A stretch of 42,239 nt of DNA from a virus. A program made the translations under genes and the position numbers. The stretch is taken from IMG/VR virus record IMGVR_UViG_3300044675_002309, positions 1-42,239 of that record. One strand, given 5' to 3'. Below are positions 1 through 6,467 of this stretch, in pieces. The stretch's first letter is position 1, and each line of letters opens with the position of its first letter. The notes beneath the pieces were generated by a model. That model was not told where the DNA came from and searched no databases. It was given only the letters and a program-made list of their open reading frames with translations.

Positions 1-1
1 T

Positions 2-586
2 ACTGCTGAGATTGACCAAGAGATTCTCTTGTCATTACGTACTCTAGCAAGTACAGAGTTTACATTCAACCAAGCTACTGTATCAGGTACAGCTACTTAC
101 GTTGGTGACGAACACGCTGCCTTAGCTGTTCTAATCAACCGTGTTGCTAACTTGATCGCCCAACGTACACGTCGTGGCGCAGGTAACTGGGCAGTTGTTT
201 CTAGTGCTGCCTTGACTGTTCTACAGTCTGCAACTACTAGTGCTTTTGCTCGTACTACAGAAGGTACATTCGAAGCTCCAACTAACACTAAGTTTGTTGG
301 TACATTGAACGGCGCTATGCGTGTGTTCGTTGACAGTTATGCCGCTGATACTATTCCAGTACTAGTTGGTTATAAAGGTTCTAGCGAAACTGATGCAGCC
401 GCATTCTATTGCCCATACATTCCATTGATGAGCAGTGGAGTTGTATTGGATCCATCAACATTCGAACCAGTAGTTAGTTTTATGACCAGATATGGTTACA
501 TCGAATTAACGAATACGGCCAGCTCATTTGGTAATGCTGCCGACTATGTTGGCGAAATAGCAGTACAAAATTTAACTTTTCAGTGA
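2..586 (+). CDS. gp23: Major capsid protein gp23, C-terminal part (5' end outside window)
   Basis: Reading frame open from the first bases (codons from position 2) to TGA at 584-586; about 194 residues of what is normally a protein of roughly 500 residues. The stretch around residues 110-170 of the visible part (VLVGYKG, then FYCPYIPL, then FEPVVSFMTRYGY) is the typical C-terminal signature of T4-type major capsid proteins, which form the hexameric shell of the head after gp21 protease processing. An internal TTG at 29 could be mistaken for a start, but the frame continues upstream, so the gene is cut by the window edge. It is followed by a terminator at 631-653, as expected for a very highly expressed late gene. 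Identification rests on recalled family motifs and is strong. Confidence 0.93.
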   Translation, partial: TAEIDQEILLSLRTLASTEFTFNQATVSGTATYVGDEHAALAVLINRVANLIAQRTRRGAGNWAVVSSAALTVLQSATTSAFARTTEGTFEAPTNTKFVGTLNGAMRVFVDSYAADTIPVLVGYKGSSETDAAAFYCPYIPLMSSGVVLDPSTFEPVVSFMTRYGYIELTNTASSFGNAADYVGEIAVQNLTFQ

Positions 587-598
587 AATTGGGTACAT

Positions 599-622
599 CA
601 GATTGTCTTTCGGGACAATCTG
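599..622 (+). other. Perfect 9-bp hairpin after capsid gene
   Basis: The arms 599-607 (CAGATTGTC) and 614-622 (GACAATCTG) are exact reverse complements around a six-base loop. No T-run follows, so alone it is not a typical intrinsic terminator. It stands just upstream of the terminator at 631-653 and may stabilise the 3' end of the capsid mRNA. Confidence 0.6.
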
Positions 623-630
623 CAATCAAA

Positions 631-653
631 AGGGTGCTTCGGCACTCTTTTTT
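631..653 (+). terminator. Intrinsic terminator downstream of gp23
   Basis: Stem AGGGTGC (631-637) and GCACTCT (642-648) with a UUCG tetraloop and one G-U pair, followed by five T (649-653). It lies 45 bases after the capsid stop codon and before the HNH gene, so it should separate capsid transcription from the endonuclease gene. Confidence 0.85.
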
Positions 654-683
654 ATGATATAATAGTAGAATGTCAAGTATTGG

Positions 684-691
684 CATAAATA
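684..691 (+). promoter_or_regulatory. T4-type late promoter octamer CATAAATA, nearly abutting the HNH start
   Basis: CATAAATA matches the late octamer seen before most operons in this window. Only five bases separate it from the ATG at 697. T4-type late transcription starts a few bases after the octamer, so the transcript would begin at or next to this ATG. The octamer is well matched; its use is inferred. Confidence 0.5.
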
Positions 692-696
692 CTATT

Positions 697-1458
697 ATGT
701 ACAAAGAAAATAAATATACCAAACTATATCATAAATTTATAGACCGTTCAGTTTCTCGTAATTGGAGCAAAGCACCCGGACGAGAACGGCATCATATTAT
801 GCCTCAATCTTTAGGCGGGTCTAATGATAAATCTAATCTAACATATCTATCAGCCCGTGAGCATTTCATTTGTCATTGGCTATTAGTTAAAATGACTGAT
901 GGAGAAGCACGAAGTAAAATGATATATGCGTTGATGGGTATGAGGGCAATAGGAGATACACATCAACGATACTCATCAGCAATTACTTCCAGAGTTTATG
1001 AAAAATATAGAATAGAACACGCTGAGAATCATTCAAAGATTATGAAATCTAAAAATCTTGTACCATGGAATAAAGGTGGAGTAGAAATAACAGATGAACA
1101 TAGAAAAAATTTAAGAAATGCCGCATTACAAAGAGCACCAAAATCAGAAGAAACTATTGCTAAGTGGAAAGAAAGTAGAGCAGGTTATATAGCAAGTGAA
1201 GAAACAAAACAAAAACAAAGTTTAGCACTTAAAGGTAAATCTAAAGGTCCTATGAGTGAAGAAGAAAAACTAAAGCGTTCTATAACACAAAAAGGTGTAG
1301 CAAAAGTAAAGACACACGGAGCTAATGTAGCCAACGCTGTACTTGGTAATATAAGTATCAACAAAGACAATACAGAGAAGAAAGTAAAGAAGGATGTACT
1401 ACAAAGTTACTTAGATGATGGTTGGCAACTTGGTGGCAAAAAGCGTAAGATAGCATAA
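697..1458 (+). CDS. HNH homing endonuclease with NUMOD3-like segments
   Basis: Predicted 253-residue free-standing homing endonuclease that would cut DNA and promote its own spread. An HNH core lies at about residues 30-66: RHHIMP with the paired histidines, LGGSNDKSNL, then REHFICH. NUMOD3-like DNA-binding segments follow at about 123-165 (PWNKG, then TDEHRKNLRNAA) and 182-200. A lysine-rich end contains SYLDDGW, a pattern often found at the C-terminus of such phage nucleases. I chose ATG 697 because related proteins begin close to this M-Y motif; an in-frame ATG at 670 adds nine residues. Neither start has a clear Shine-Dalgarno sequence. The gene sits directly after gp23. Its stop codon is part of the next late octamer (1454-1461). 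Confidence 0.85.
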   Translation: MYKENKYTKLYHKFIDRSVSRNWSKAPGRERHHIMPQSLGGSNDKSNLTYLSAREHFICHWLLVKMTDGEARSKMIYALMGMRAIGDTHQRYSSAITSRVYEKYRIEHAENHSKIMKSKNLVPWNKGGVEITDEHRKNLRNAALQRAPKSEETIAKWKESRAGYIASEETKQKQSLALKGKSKGPMSEEEKLKRSITQKGVAKVKTHGANVANAVLGNISINKDNTEKKVKKDVLQSYLDDGWQLGGKKRKIA

Positions 1459-1461
1459 ATA
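1454..1461 (+). promoter_or_regulatory. T4-type late promoter octamer CATAAATA
   Basis: CATAAATA overlaps the TAA stop of the HNH gene and lies 16 bases before the ATG at 1478. An AAAGGA ribosome site (1466-1471) falls between them. It should let the internal-protein-like gene be transcribed late despite the terminator upstream. Confidence 0.65.
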
Positions 1462-1477
1462 TATTAAAGGAATTATT

Positions 1478-2017
1478 ATGAGTACGGACTTATTTAGAAA
1501 TTACATAGACCTCATCAATGAAGCAAGTGAACAACAACAACTTGATGAGGGTATTGGAGAATGGTTACAATCAAAAGTATCAGGTTTATTAGATAAGTTT
1601 TTAGCCTCATCTCCTAAAGCGCAACAAGCATATAAACAAGCACAGAGTAGAAAAAATGAATTAATTAACATTTTGAAAACTAGTAAAAGTGCTGAAGAAG
1701 CTAAAAAGAAAACTGAAGCACTAGCCAAAGCTGATGCTGGTTCAGGAATTTCTGAAGGATTTGGAAACAATATGGGTAAAACAATTGCCGGTGGTTTAGG
1801 TGTGTTAGGTGGTAGTGCTTACTTAGTATTGAATAAAATATATGATACTATGGCACACATCATGGCAACACCTGTGAATGATCCTACCATGGTTAATAGT
1901 ATGTTAGCTGATGAGCGTTTACCTGCAATGCTTATTAATTATGGATTGCCATTAATGTGTATCATATATGGTTTAACGTTATTATACTATGTAGGTATGA
2001 GTGACGATAGAGATTAA
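1478..2017 (+). CDS. Small two-helix membrane protein, candidate internal head protein
   Basis: 179 residues, no recognised family as a whole. The N-terminus (LFRNYIDLINEAS) resembles the capsid-targeting sequences of T4 internal proteins (IPI and IPIII begin MKTYQEFIAEA), which gp21 protease cuts after an I/L-x-E motif. Here I-N-E is at residues 13-15, with L-D-E at 22-24. Residues 30-85 are charged and probably helical. A glycine-rich hydrophobic stretch lies at about 102-121 and a clear membrane span at about 149-173, before a short acidic tail. The gene has its own late octamer, an AAAGGA ribosome site and a terminator, so it is a single-gene late unit next to the capsid gene. A role as a packaged, injected membrane protein is inference; a holin-like or other membrane protein is the main alternative. 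Confidence 0.75.
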   Translation: MSTDLFRNYIDLINEASEQQQLDEGIGEWLQSKVSGLLDKFLASSPKAQQAYKQAQSRKNELINILKTSKSAEEAKKKTEALAKADAGSGISEGFGNNMGKTIAGGLGVLGGSAYLVLNKIYDTMAHIMATPVNDPTMVNSMLADERLPAMLINYGLPLMCIIYGLTLLYYVGMSDDRD

Positions 2018-2046
2018 AATCAACCCTTGGGATGGGAAGTTACAAT

Positions 2047-2071
2047 AAAGCACTATTCGTAGTGCTTTTTT
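2047..2071 (+). terminator. Intrinsic terminator after the 179-residue protein
   Basis: Perfect 9-bp stem AAAGCACTA (2047-2055) and TAGTGCTTT (2060-2068) with a TTCG tetraloop, the T-run continuing to 2071. It begins 29 bases after the stop codon and ends the head-protein region before the adhesin array. Confidence 0.9.
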
Positions 2072-2129
2072 GTTGGCTAAAAATGTCTTACACATATAGT
2101 AATAGCTTATTAGTATACTATGTTTTTTT

Positions 2130-2137
2130 GCTAAATA
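2130..2137 (+). promoter_or_regulatory. T4-type late promoter octamer GCTAAATA
   Basis: GCTAAATA lies 19 bases before the ATG at 2157, with AAAGGA (2142-2147) in between. It is the only candidate promoter for the kelch-like paralogues and the glycine-rich gene, which follow with no terminator between them. Confidence 0.6.
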
Positions 2138-2156
2138 ACATAAAGGATAACATAAT

Positions 2157-3077
2157 ATGCCAATAATATTTGAAGGTGCAACTATATCGGGTGGGATTAG
2201 TATTGAGCCATACATACCACCGGCTGGAATACGAGCTATATTTGGATATGGGTATAATGGTTCTAATCTGTCAATGACTAACTTAGTATCAAACACAGGT
2301 GTAGTAGCCGCAGATACAACTGGAGTTGGTACTGCTAGATATGGAGTGGGAGCCGCTGGTTACGGAGGTGATAAAGCTATTTTTGGATATGGAAATACAG
2401 GTGTTCAAGTATCAATGACCAACAAAGTAAGTAATGCAGGGATAGTTGCTACTGATACTACTGGAGTTGGTACTGCTAGAGCTTATCCAGCGGCCGCTGG
2501 TTATGGAACAGATAAAGCTATATTTGGATATGGATTTGGTACGTCAGTAACAAATTTAGTAAGTAACACTGGTGTTGTTGCTACTGATACTACTGGAGTC
2601 GGTACTGCTAGAAGTGAACTAGCAGCCGCAAGATACGGCACAGACAAAGCTATTTTTGGATACGGAACTACCTCATTCCCTACTGGAGTATCAATAACCA
2701 ACTTAGTAAGCAACACAGGTGTCGTTGCTAATAATACCACTGGAGTCGGTACTGCTAGATTTGGATTAGCTGCGGCAGGATACGGCACAGACAAAGCTAT
2801 ATTTGGATATGGGTTGAACTCAAGTGCTTCTGGTGTTTCTATGACTAACCTAGTAAGTAACACTGGTGTTGTTGCTACTGATACTACTGGAGTTGGTACT
2901 GCTAGAGGTTATCTTGCAGCCACTAATTTTGGTAGTTCTGGTCAAGCTATATTTGGATATGGAGACACTAATAAATCAATGACCAACCTAGTGTCAAATA
3001 CAGGTGTTGTTGCTACTGATACTACTGGAGTTGGTACCGCAAGAGGTTATGTGGGAGCCGCAAGTTACGGCTCATAA
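2157..3077 (+). CDS. Kelch-like repeat adhesin, paralogue 1 of 3
   Basis: 306 residues: a short leader (MPIIFEGATISGG, then IEPY) followed by six repeats of about 44-50 residues. Each repeat has AIFGYG, a variable loop, TNLVSNTGVVATDTTGVGTAR, and AAAGYG with a variable pair before it. The order (glycine strand turn, loop, conserved strand, T-A-R, alanine-rich strand, return to I-F-G-Y-G) follows the kelch pattern, so a six-bladed propeller is plausible. No signal peptide or membrane span is visible. It is first in a four-gene late operon that also holds a glycine-rich adhesin, which suggests a virion-surface or fibre-tip role. This copy is the most divergent at its ends: repeat 5 contains NFGSSGQ where others have YGTDK. 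Function is inferred; the repeat structure is seen directly. Confidence 0.8.
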   Translation: MPIIFEGATISGGISIEPYIPPAGIRAIFGYGYNGSNLSMTNLVSNTGVVAADTTGVGTARYGVGAAGYGGDKAIFGYGNTGVQVSMTNKVSNAGIVATDTTGVGTARAYPAAAGYGTDKAIFGYGFGTSVTNLVSNTGVVATDTTGVGTARSELAAARYGTDKAIFGYGTTSFPTGVSITNLVSNTGVVANNTTGVGTARFGLAAAGYGTDKAIFGYGLNSSASGVSMTNLVSNTGVVATDTTGVGTARGYLAATNFGSSGQAIFGYGDTNKSMTNLVSNTGVVATDTTGVGTARGYVGAASYGS

Positions 3078-3098
3078 ATTTTTTAAGGAATAACAATT

Positions 3099-4040
3099 AT
3101 GCCAATAGTATTTGAAGGTGCAACTATATCGGGTGGGATTAGCATTGAACCGTATATACCACCGGCGGGTAGTAAGGCTATATTTGGATATGGATTGACA
3201 ACTGTTGTTGTATCAATGACCAACCTAGTAAGTAATACAGGTGTTGTTGCAACTGATACAACAGGTGTTGGTACTGCTAGACGATATCTTGCAGGCGCAG
3301 GTTATGGCACAGATAAAGCTATATTTGGATATGGAAATAATGGTAGCACTACTGTATCACTAACTAATCTAGTATCAAATACCGGAGTAGTAGCTACAGA
3401 TACCGCAGGTGTTGGTACTTCTAGATGGCTTTTAGCGGGAGCTGGTTATGGTACTGATAAAGCTATATTTGGATATGGATATACTATTGTAGCAGTATCA
3501 ATGACTAACTTAGTTTCAAACACCGGAGTTGTTGCTACTGATACAACAGGCGTAGGTACTGCTAGATATTATCTAGCAGCCGCAGGTTATGGCACTGATA
3601 AAGCTATATTTGGATATGGATATACCGGGACAAATACAGCGATAACTAACCTAGTAACTAATACAGGTGTTGTTGCAACTGATACAGCAGGTGTTGGTAC
3701 TGCTAGACAATATCCTTCCGCTGCCGGATATGGAACTGATAAAGCTATTTTTGGTTATGGAGGCAATGGTGTTGGCTCTCAATTATCCATGACCAACCTA
3801 GTATCAAATACCGGAGTAGTTGCAAGTGATACAACTGGAGTAGGTACTGCTAGGGAAAGGCTTGCAGCCGCAGGTTATGGCACAGATAAAGCTATCTTTG
3901 GATATGGTTATAATCCTTATTTAGGTGGTGGTGATGGATTATCAATGACCAACTTAGTATCAAACACCGGTGTAGTAGCAACAGATACTACAGGCGTTGG
4001 TACTGCAAGATATGGATTAGCAGCCGCAAGTTACGGTTAA
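3099..4040 (+). CDS. Kelch-like repeat adhesin, paralogue 2 of 3
   Basis: 313 residues with the same leader (MPIVFEGATISGG) and six repeats as its neighbours. The framework of each repeat is nearly constant. The loop after KAIFGYG differs in every repeat (for example LTTVVVS, NNGSTTVS, YNPYLGGGDGLS), and so does the short segment after T-A-R. AAGGA at 3085-3089 gives a strong ribosome site ten bases before the ATG, in a spacer nearly identical to those before the other copies. The spacer is only 21 bases, so it is co-transcribed with 2157. Likely a virion-surface beta-propeller; the molecular target is unknown. Confidence 0.8.
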   Translation: MPIVFEGATISGGISIEPYIPPAGSKAIFGYGLTTVVVSMTNLVSNTGVVATDTTGVGTARRYLAGAGYGTDKAIFGYGNNGSTTVSLTNLVSNTGVVATDTAGVGTSRWLLAGAGYGTDKAIFGYGYTIVAVSMTNLVSNTGVVATDTTGVGTARYYLAAAGYGTDKAIFGYGYTGTNTAITNLVTNTGVVATDTAGVGTARQYPSAAGYGTDKAIFGYGGNGVGSQLSMTNLVSNTGVVASDTTGVGTARERLAAAGYGTDKAIFGYGYNPYLGGGDGLSMTNLVSNTGVVATDTTGVGTARYGLAAASYG

Positions 4041-4067
4041 CCAACAATTTTTTAAGGAATAACAATT

Positions 4068-5009
4068 ATGCCAATAATATTTGAAGGTGCAACTATATCA
4101 GGTGGGATTAGTATTGAACCATATGTAGCGCCGGTGGGTAAAAAAGCTATATTTGGTTACGGTGATATAAGTGCTGGACCAACATCAATAACCAATTTAG
4201 TATCAAACACAGGTGTAGTTGCTAATGATACAACTGGCGTAGGTACTGCTAGATGGGCTCTTGCAGCCGCCGGGTATGGGGGAGATAAAGCTATATTTGG
4301 ATACGGTCTACTTGGTCCTCCTACTTACACTAATCAATCGGTAACCAATTTAGTATCAAATACCGGTGTAGTAGCAAATGATACTGCTGGTGTTGGTACT
4401 GCTAGGTATAGTTTAGCGGCAGCCGGATATGGTACAGATAAAGCTATATTTGGATATGGCTATAGTACTAGCAATCAGTCAATAACCAATTTAGTATCAA
4501 ATACAGGTGTAGTATCTAATGATACTGCAGGTGTTGGTACTGCTAGAAATGGTCCAACAGCCGCAGATTATGGCGGTGATAAAGCTATATTTGGTTATGG
4601 TGATGCATCCGGTGTTCTATCAATGACAAATTTAGTATCAAACACCGGTGTAGTTTCAACAGATGTTACCGGAGTTGGTACTGCTAGAAATCAATTAGCG
4701 GCTGCAGGATATGGTAGTGATAAAGCTATATTCGGATATGGACAAGGCAATAGTGGTGTAACAGCAATAACCAATCTAGTATCAAACACAGGTGTAGTTG
4801 CTAATGATACAACTGGCGTAGGTACTGCTAGATTATATCCAGCTGCTGCAGGTTATGGCACTGATAAGGCTATATTTGGATATGGCACTACTGGCGGAGC
4901 CGGCCGGCAATCAATAACTAACCTAGTAACAAATACGGGTGTAGTAGGTACTGATGTTACTGGTGTTGGTACAGCAAGAGGTTATCTAGCAGCCGCAAGT
5001 TACGGTTAA
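4068..5009 (+). CDS. Kelch-like repeat adhesin, paralogue 3 of 3
   Basis: 313 residues, leader MPIIFEGATISGG then six repeats. It differs from copy 2 mainly in the loops after KAIFGYG (DISAGPTS, LLGPPTYTNQS, YSTSNQS, DASGVLS, QGNSGVTA, TTGGAGRQS) and in preferring S-I-T-N or S-V-T-N over S-M-T-N. Several repeats carry ANDTTGVG or STDVTGVG where the other copies mostly have ATDTTGVG. A ribosome site AAGGA lies at 4054-4058. The stop is followed by the same spacer, which then drives the 14-codon minigene at 5037. Same proposed role and uncertainty as its paralogues. Confidence 0.8.
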   Translation: MPIIFEGATISGGISIEPYVAPVGKKAIFGYGDISAGPTSITNLVSNTGVVANDTTGVGTARWALAAAGYGGDKAIFGYGLLGPPTYTNQSVTNLVSNTGVVANDTAGVGTARYSLAAAGYGTDKAIFGYGYSTSNQSITNLVSNTGVVSNDTAGVGTARNGPTAADYGGDKAIFGYGDASGVLSMTNLVSNTGVVSTDVTGVGTARNQLAAAGYGSDKAIFGYGQGNSGVTAITNLVSNTGVVANDTTGVGTARLYPAAAGYGTDKAIFGYGTTGGAGRQSITNLVTNTGVVGTDVTGVGTARGYLAAASYG

Positions 5010-5036
5010 GCAACAATTTTTTAAGGAATAACAATT

Positions 5037-5081
5037 ATGCCAATAGTATTTGAAGTATCAACTAATACTGGTAACTTATAA
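5037..5081 (+). CDS. 14-codon minigene, apparent fused remnant of two adhesin genes
   Basis: The ATG at 5037 follows the same spacer and AAGGA site (5023-5027) as the kelch-like paralogues and encodes MPIVFEVSTNTGNL. The first six codons equal the start of the paralogue at 3099. The last eight resemble the end of the glycine-rich gene (PSTDTGNL at 5984-6010); I count 20 of 27 identical bases over the final codons and stop. Its TAA (5079-5081) overlaps the ATG at 5081. The glycine-rich gene has no ribosome site of its own at usual spacing, so the minigene probably still serves as a translational lead-in. The peptide itself may have no function. Confidence 0.6.
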   Translation: MPIVFEVSTNTGNL

Positions 5082-6010
5082 TGATAATTAGTGGTATAAC
5101 TTTACCAGCTGGATTAACAGTTACATATACAGCTCCTGCGCAGACCGAATTTATTGCAGTCGGGACATATTCATGGGTATGTCCACCTAATGTAACATCA
5201 GTTTGTGCAGTAGCAGTAGGTGGCGGGGGTGGCGGAGCGTTAGCAAATACTACAGTTGATTGGGCGCCGGGTGGTGGAGGTGGCGGTCTAGGTTGGAAAA
5301 ACAATATTGCAGTAACTCCGGGTGTAAGCTATACTGTTGTAGTTGGAAATGGTGGAAGAGGTGGGTTCTTTAGTGGTGGAAACTATAATGGTGGTGGTGG
5401 CGAATCAAGTTGGTTTAATAATTCTAGTTTAGTTTTAGGCGCTGGTGGAGGAGGAGCAACTCCAAATTTTGGCGGAGGTGGAGGTGGTGGTGGCTATACT
5501 GGCGACGGAGGCGGTAATGGCGGAAGTGGTGGCACCACAAATTATTTTCCAGGTGCCGGTGGCGCCGGTGGATATTCTGGTAATGGTGGTAATGGAGGCA
5601 CGGGTTTGAGTGGTGCAGCCGTTAACGGCGCCGCCGGTACAGGTGGAGGTGGAGGTGGAGGAGCTAGTGGAGCTAGCGGCAGTGTCCTGTCAGGTGGGCC
5701 GGGCGGTGGTGTTGGTATATATGGTCAAGGATCTAATGGAGCAGGGGGAGTCGGTAGCCGTGCTGCAGGCGCCGGTGGATCTAGCGGAGGCGCTGGATAT
5801 CCATATGGACAAGGTCAAAATCCTGCTTACACTGCCGCTAATTACCCAGAGACCACTTATCAAATGGGTGGTTATTACGGAGGAGGTGGCGCCGGGGGCA
5901 GACAAGGTGGCGCCCAAAATACTAATGCTGGAAGAGGCGGCCCGGGTGCAGTACGAATTATATGGGGAGAGGGCAGAGCGTTCCCATCAACAGACACTGG
6001 TAATCTATAA
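5081..6010 (+). CDS. Glycine-rich phage adhesin
   Basis: 309 residues. The N-terminus (MIISGITLPAGLTVTY) is followed by YSWVCPPNVTSVCAVAVGG, a motif that commonly opens glycine-rich domains of phage tail adhesins. A long tract of glycine runs with short variable inserts occupies about 46-285. It ends with GAVRIIWGEGRAFPST, a C-terminal signature I recall from many aquatic myoviruses. Glycine-rich tips such as T2/S16 gp38 pack as polyglycine-II helices and present receptor-binding loops; the same fold is plausible here. Only two cysteines are seen, at about 34 and 43. Start ATG 5081 overlaps the minigene stop (TAATG), implying reinitiation. The stop overlaps by six bases the end of the oppositely oriented HNH-like gene. 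Confidence 0.85.
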   Translation: MIISGITLPAGLTVTYTAPAQTEFIAVGTYSWVCPPNVTSVCAVAVGGGGGGALANTTVDWAPGGGGGGLGWKNNIAVTPGVSYTVVVGNGGRGGFFSGGNYNGGGGESSWFNNSSLVLGAGGGGATPNFGGGGGGGGYTGDGGGNGGSGGTTNYFPGAGGAGGYSGNGGNGGTGLSGAAVNGAAGTGGGGGGGASGASGSVLSGGPGGGVGIYGQGSNGAGGVGSRAAGAGGSSGGAGYPYGQGQNPAYTAANYPETTYQMGGYYGGGGAGGRQGGAQNTNAGRGGPGAVRIIWGEGRAFPSTDTGNL

Positions 6011-6370
6011 CGTATAGTCAGTGTCAACAGTAATATCTAATATAGATTTTTGTTTTTCTTTTAATTTTTTTTGGTACACTCTATTACAATTGGCACATAG
6101 TGTTTTCAAGTTACTTTTTTCTTTATTCTTTTTATTGTTATCTTTATAAACAATATCAAGTTGACATTTATCTTCTGGTATAAAACCACACTTCTCACAT
6201 TTATTTTTCTTATGTAATAGATAACCGTGCTTTGGATTGTATGCGGCTTTACTACATTCAACACAATACTTGTGCCATTTATTAAAGCCATGTTTGCTTA
6301 TACCATTAGCCTTTGCCAATGTTACTTTACAATTTTCACATAGTGGTCTTGATGGTTGTCTTGTTAACAT
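6005..6370 (-). CDS. Zinc-ribbon HNH-like protein lacking the usual histidines
   Basis: 121 residues on the minus strand, the only confident minus-strand gene. Cysteine pairs at 11/14, 36/39, 58/61 and 92/95 suggest bound zinc. The core (CEKCGF, CQLDIVYKDNN, SNLKTLCANCNR) matches the phage HNH pattern usually written CQLDVDHIDGN and NLQTLCANCHR. Two histidines expected there are replaced: Tyr 75 and Asn 96. It may be an inactive or altered nuclease, or a DNA-binding remnant. ATG 6370 is the only methionine; TAG at 6005-6007 interlocks with the stop of the glycine-rich gene. Upstream, TCTAAATA lies four bases before the start. It sits between adhesin operons, as mobile endonucleases often do. 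Confidence 0.75.
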   Translation of the reverse strand: MLTRQPSRPLCENCKVTLAKANGISKHGFNKWHKYCVECSKAAYNPKHGYLLHKKNKCEKCGFIPEDKCQLDIVYKDNNKKNKEKSNLKTLCANCNRVYQKKLKEKQKSILDITVDTDYTL

Positions 6371-6374
6371 ATTG

Positions 6375-6382
6375 TATTTAGA
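6375..6382 (-). promoter_or_regulatory. Late-promoter-like octamer TCTAAATA before the minus-strand HNH-like gene
   Basis: On the minus strand the order is TCTAAATA, CAAT, ATG. The spacing matches the unusual arrangement at the other HNH gene (684-697). Transcription would start at or beside the ATG. Confidence 0.4.
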
Positions 6383-6432
6383 GAAAAAGATCTCCAGGGT
6401 GCTTTTTTCATGCTTTTTACTGACTAGGAAAA

Positions 6433-6440
6433 GATAAATA
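6433..6440 (+). promoter_or_regulatory. T4-type late promoter octamer GATAAATA
   Basis: GATAAATA is 27 bases before the ATG at 6468, with CAGGA (6457-6461) as ribosome site. It would drive the 2110-codon gene and the overlapping gene at 12800. The 97 bases from 6371 to 6467 hold only this and the divergent octamer, apart from a weak T-rich stretch. Confidence 0.65.
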
Positions 6441-6467
6441 TATAATAACTATTATTCAGGATACTAG

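Larger units (their letters stand above)
2157..5009 (+). repeat. Array of 18 coding repeats of about 135-155 bp in three genes
   Basis: Eighteen units, six per gene, share strings such as GGTGTTGGTACTGCTAGA and GATAAAGCTATATTTGGATA with synonymous changes. The spacers before genes 2 and 3 and before the minigene are also repeats (TTTTTTAAGGAATAACAATT and the start codon). The pattern indicates repeated duplication of whole genes and of single blades. Confidence 0.9.

Noticed and set aside
654-661. TGATATAAT as a host sigma-70 -10 element for the HNH gene.
   Set aside because: There is no convincing -35 element; upstream is the terminator T-run. AT-rich DNA yields such strings by chance.
480-722. 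Minus-strand open frame of 80 codons across the end of gp23.
   Set aside because: It runs through the capsid coding end and both hairpins, and has no recognisable features.
2157-5009. Regular repeats of about 147 bp that might suggest a CRISPR array or satellite.
   Set aside because: They lie in frame inside three intact genes, with changes mostly synonymous or confined to one loop. They are protein repeats, not short direct repeats with unique spacers.
5610-6017. Alternative + strand open frame of 135 codons inside the glycine-rich gene.
   Set aside because: Shifted reading of GGT/GGA repeats gives low-complexity Val/Glu strings; it has no ribosome site and no family features.
6381-6426. 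AGGGTGCTTTTTT followed by CATGCTTTTT, resembling part of the terminator at 631-653.
   Set aside because: No matching right arm forms a credible stem. At most it is a decayed terminator, too weak to list.
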